This document shows, piece after piece, positions 5,501 to 6,699 of a stretch of 6,699 bases of DNA. The notes beneath the pieces are model-generated. The model was not told the DNA's origin. It ran no database searches and saw only the letters and a program-made list of their open reading frames with translations. The DNA is from Paracoccaceae bacterium (GTDB lineage: Bacteria; Pseudomonadota; Alphaproteobacteria; Rhodobacterales; Rhodobacteraceae): assembly GCA_024304875.1 (NCBI GenBank), contig JAMWZF010000168.1, positions 1 to 6,699 of the forward strand, read 5' to 3'. The translations under genes were made by a program, and so were the position numbers. Position 1 is the stretch's first letter. Every line of letters starts with the position of its first letter.

Positions 5501-5523
5501 AGTATATTCAACCGATCGGTTGA
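5501..5523. promoter_or_regulatory. Perfect 16-bp palindrome beside -10-like elements (likely ArsR operator)
   Basis: TCAACCGATCGGTTGA at 5508-5523 is an exact palindrome, 32 bases before the arsR ATG. It overlaps by one base TATATT (5503-5508), a 5-of-6 -10 element for rightward transcription. GCGACA (5479-5484) is a possible -35 at 18 bases. The same DNA reads TATACT on the minus strand (5506-5501). A palindrome at the start site of an ArsR gene is the usual autorepressor arrangement. The protein bound is inferred. Confidence 0.6.
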
Positions 5524-5554
5524 CTTTCGCTGCGCACAGCCCCCTAAAGCGGGC

Positions 5555-5962
5555 ATGGCCGACCGCCTCGACATCGTCTTTTCGGCGCTTGCCGATCCCA
5601 CCCGCCGGGCGATCCTCGCCATGCTGCTGGAGGACGACATGGCGGTGACTGACGTGGCACAACCGTTCGAGATGTCGCTGGCGGCGATCTCCAAGCACCT
5701 CGGCGTGCTGACGGCCGCGGGTCTGATCACTCAGGAGCGCCGCGGCCGGGTCAAGTGGTGCAAGCTGGACCCCGACGCGATGCGGGAGGCCAGCATATGG
5801 ATGCAATCCTTCGGGCACTTCGAGGCGGTGAACCTCGATGCCTTCGAACGCTACCTGTTGTCCGAGCTTACCGTCTCAGAGAACGAAGCCGATGATGGCG
5901 ACGACGATGACGACAAGGCCGACGAGGTAGATGATGCGGTTCATGGGGCAGGCTCCGGTTGA
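5555..5962 (+). CDS. ArsR-family winged-helix transcriptional regulator with acidic C-terminal tail
   Basis: This 135-residue DNA-binding protein is probably a dimeric repressor. Residues 1-100 form the ArsR fold: SALADPTRRAILAMLL, the recognition region MSLAAISKHLGVLTAAGLI (40-58), the wing QERRGRVKWCKL (60-71), and a dimer helix with SFGHFEAVNLDAFERYLLSEL. The metal-binding ELCVCDL motif of ArsR/SmtB sensors is absent; the aligned segment reads DDMAVTDVAQPF. This is therefore a metal-independent-looking subtype, often found as HTH regulators beside SRPBCC or membrane genes. The ATG at 5555 is chosen because the ArsR fold starts at once (MADRLDIVFSALADPTRR); the frame is open far upstream only because GC-rich antisense of atpI has no stops. 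No strong ribosome site is visible. From residue 108 on, the tail (DDGDDDDDKADEVDD) is antisense to a mini-gene and is probably not part of the fold. Confidence 0.9.
   Translation: MADRLDIVFSALADPTRRAILAMLLEDDMAVTDVAQPFEMSLAAISKHLGVLTAAGLITQERRGRVKWCKLDPDAMREASIWMQSFGHFEAVNLDAFERYLLSELTVSENEADDGDDDDDKADEVDDAVHGAGSG
5876..5944 (-). CDS. Predicted 22-residue hydrophobic membrane mini-protein, antisense to arsR
   Basis: On the minus strand an ATG at 5944 opens 22 codons ending in TGA. The peptide starts MNRIIYLVGLVVIVV and continues AIIGFVL: a short polar/positive N-terminus and one unbroken Ile/Val/Leu/Gly helix long enough to cross a membrane. GGAG (5956-5953) sits 8 bases before the ATG, an ideal ribosome site. 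It starts 33 bases after the stop of the EamA transporter gene on the same strand, so it could be cotranscribed with it. It lies wholly inside the 3' end of arsR in exact antisense codon register. From memory, very similar tiny MNRIIY-type proteins occur as unnamed products in related alphaproteobacteria; this needs a search. Function unknown. Confidence 0.6.
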   Translation of the reverse strand: MNRIIYLVGLVVIVVAIIGFVL

Positions 5963-5977
5963 CGATTGCGTAGCCGC

Positions 5978-6699
5978 TCAATGCGCCCCGGCCGCTTCCG
6001 GTTCCGGCCGAAGGAGAAGAAGGAGCGCCCCGGCGGTCAGCCCCAGCCCGACAAGGACCACAGGCGGCGGGACCTCGCCCACCAGGGCGACCTGCCAGAG
6101 GATCACGAAGGAGGGCGTGAGGTAGGTGTAGGCCATGACCTTGGACGAGGGCAGCCGCAGGGTCGCGAACTGGAGCAGCAGGAAGGTCGCGGCCGAGGCG
6201 AAGACAGAGACATAGCCGATGGTGACCCAGACGATGGGGGGCAGCGCGCCCCAGTCCGTCGCCAGCATCGCCGGCCCGCCCCAGACGGCGAGGATCAGCG
6301 AGCCCGCGAGCAGCGTGCCGAAGGTGAAGACCACCGGGCTTTCCCCCCGGTTCAGTTTCGCGACCATCGGCGTATAGACCGCGTGGGCGACGCAGCCCCA
6401 GAAGTAGATCACCTCGCCCCGCCCCACCTCGAACCGCATCAGGGCGGAGAGGTCGGCGCGGAAGATCACCCAGAGCGCCCCCGCCGCCCCGATGGCGAGG
6501 CCGAGCGCCGTGCGCCCGGTCATGCGCTGCCGAAGCAGCAGCCAGCCGAAGCCGCCGGCCATGATCGGCGTCAGGGTGAAGACGGCCGAGGCGCTGACCG
6601 CCGGGGCGGTCTTCAGCCCCTCGAACATCAGCACGAAGTAGGTGACGAAGAGCCCGCCGAGGACGAGGTAGCGCCAGGGCGCGCGGGTCGCCTCGCGCG
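5978..6699 (-). CDS. EamA/DMT-superfamily transporter, 5' end beyond the window
   Basis: The last 239 residues of a drug/metabolite-transporter (EamA) permease are present. The frame stays open to the right edge (first full codon at 6697), so the start and probably the first one or two membrane helices are missing. GTG at 6634 and other internal codons should not be taken as the start, because RYLVLGGLFVTYF upstream is already a membrane helix. About eight hydrophobic helices are visible. Typical family segments include LKTAPAVSASAVFTLTPIMAG at the first EamA repeat and KVMAYTYLTPSFVILWQ...GEVPPP at the second, followed by a final Leu-rich helix and the tail RPEPEAAGAH. Substrate cannot be predicted; members export amino acids, nucleosides or other metabolites. 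It ends 15 bases from the arsR stop, tail to tail. Confidence 0.88.
   Translation of the reverse strand, partial: REATRAPWRYLVLGGLFVTYFVLMFEGLKTAPAVSASAVFTLTPIMAGGFGWLLLRQRMTGRTALGLAIGAAGALWVIFRADLSALMRFEVGRGEVIYFWGCVAHAVYTPMVAKLNRGESPVVFTFGTLLAGSLILAVWGGPAMLATDWGALPPIVWVTIGYVSVFASAATFLLLQFATLRLPSSKVMAYTYLTPSFVILWQVALVGEVPPPVVLVGLGLTAGALLLLLRPEPEAAGAH

Noticed and set aside
5520..5550. TTGACT at 5520 with TAAAGC at 5545 as an arsR promoter.
   Set aside because: The 19-base gap is long and the start site would fall on the ATG itself; the TATATT element upstream fits better.
5427..5648. Rightward 73-codon frame beginning MARIYLKLMVLLVLLGSC, which looks like a lipoprotein signal peptide.
   Set aside because: The hydrophobic look comes from the AT-rich control region. 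There is no clear ribosome site, it uses TTG/TTA codons rare here, and after the cysteine it is a shadow of the arsR frame with no lipoprotein-like content.

Overview
The window is GC-rich chromosomal DNA that looks like an alphaproteobacterium of the Rhodobacterales (Paracoccus/Rhodobacter relatives). The main evidence is a stand-alone ATP synthase FO operon in the order atpI-atpB-atpE-atpX-atpF. It carries two different b-type subunits, which is the arrangement known from photosynthetic and related alphaproteobacteria, where the F1 genes sit elsewhere. This placement is inferred from gene content and protein style, not from a database search.

Layout. Positions 53-934 (+) encode an Ada-like protein: an AraC-type helix-turn-helix fused to an O6-methylguanine-DNA methyltransferase, without the Ada metal/phosphotriester domain. 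Positions 1038-1694 (+) encode a YiaD-type outer-membrane lipoprotein (glycine zipper plus OmpA peptidoglycan-binding domain), followed by a good intrinsic terminator. Positions 1926-2693 (+) encode a FadR/PdhR/LldR-type GntR regulator with a possible autoregulatory site just upstream. Facing it, on the minus strand from 5356 down to 2745, is the FO operon: assembly factor AtpI (TTG start), subunit a (GTG start, overlapping atpI), subunit c, b' and b. It ends at a hairpin whose U-tract overlaps the stop codon of the GntR gene.

Divergent from the FO operon is an ArsR-family regulator (5555-5962, +). Its upstream region holds an AT-rich island and a perfect 16-bp palindrome beside -10-like sequences on both strands. 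The 3' end of arsR fully contains, on the other strand and in exact codon register, a 22-codon reading frame for a hydrophobic mini-protein with its own Shine-Dalgarno sequence. The window closes with the 3' part of an EamA-family transporter on the minus strand, running off the right edge.

How it fits together. The FO operon makes the membrane proton channel and stator. Its intercistronic structures (an A/C-rich, apparently unstructured leader and strong ribosome site before atpE, and an 11-bp GC hairpin after it) fit the need for many copies of subunit c. The flanking genes look like independent small units. No mobile element, CRISPR array, tRNA or rRNA was found. Most of the window is ordinary. 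The parts most worth a second look are the antisense mini-gene inside arsR, the palindromic control region between arsR and atpI, and the structured atpE flanks.
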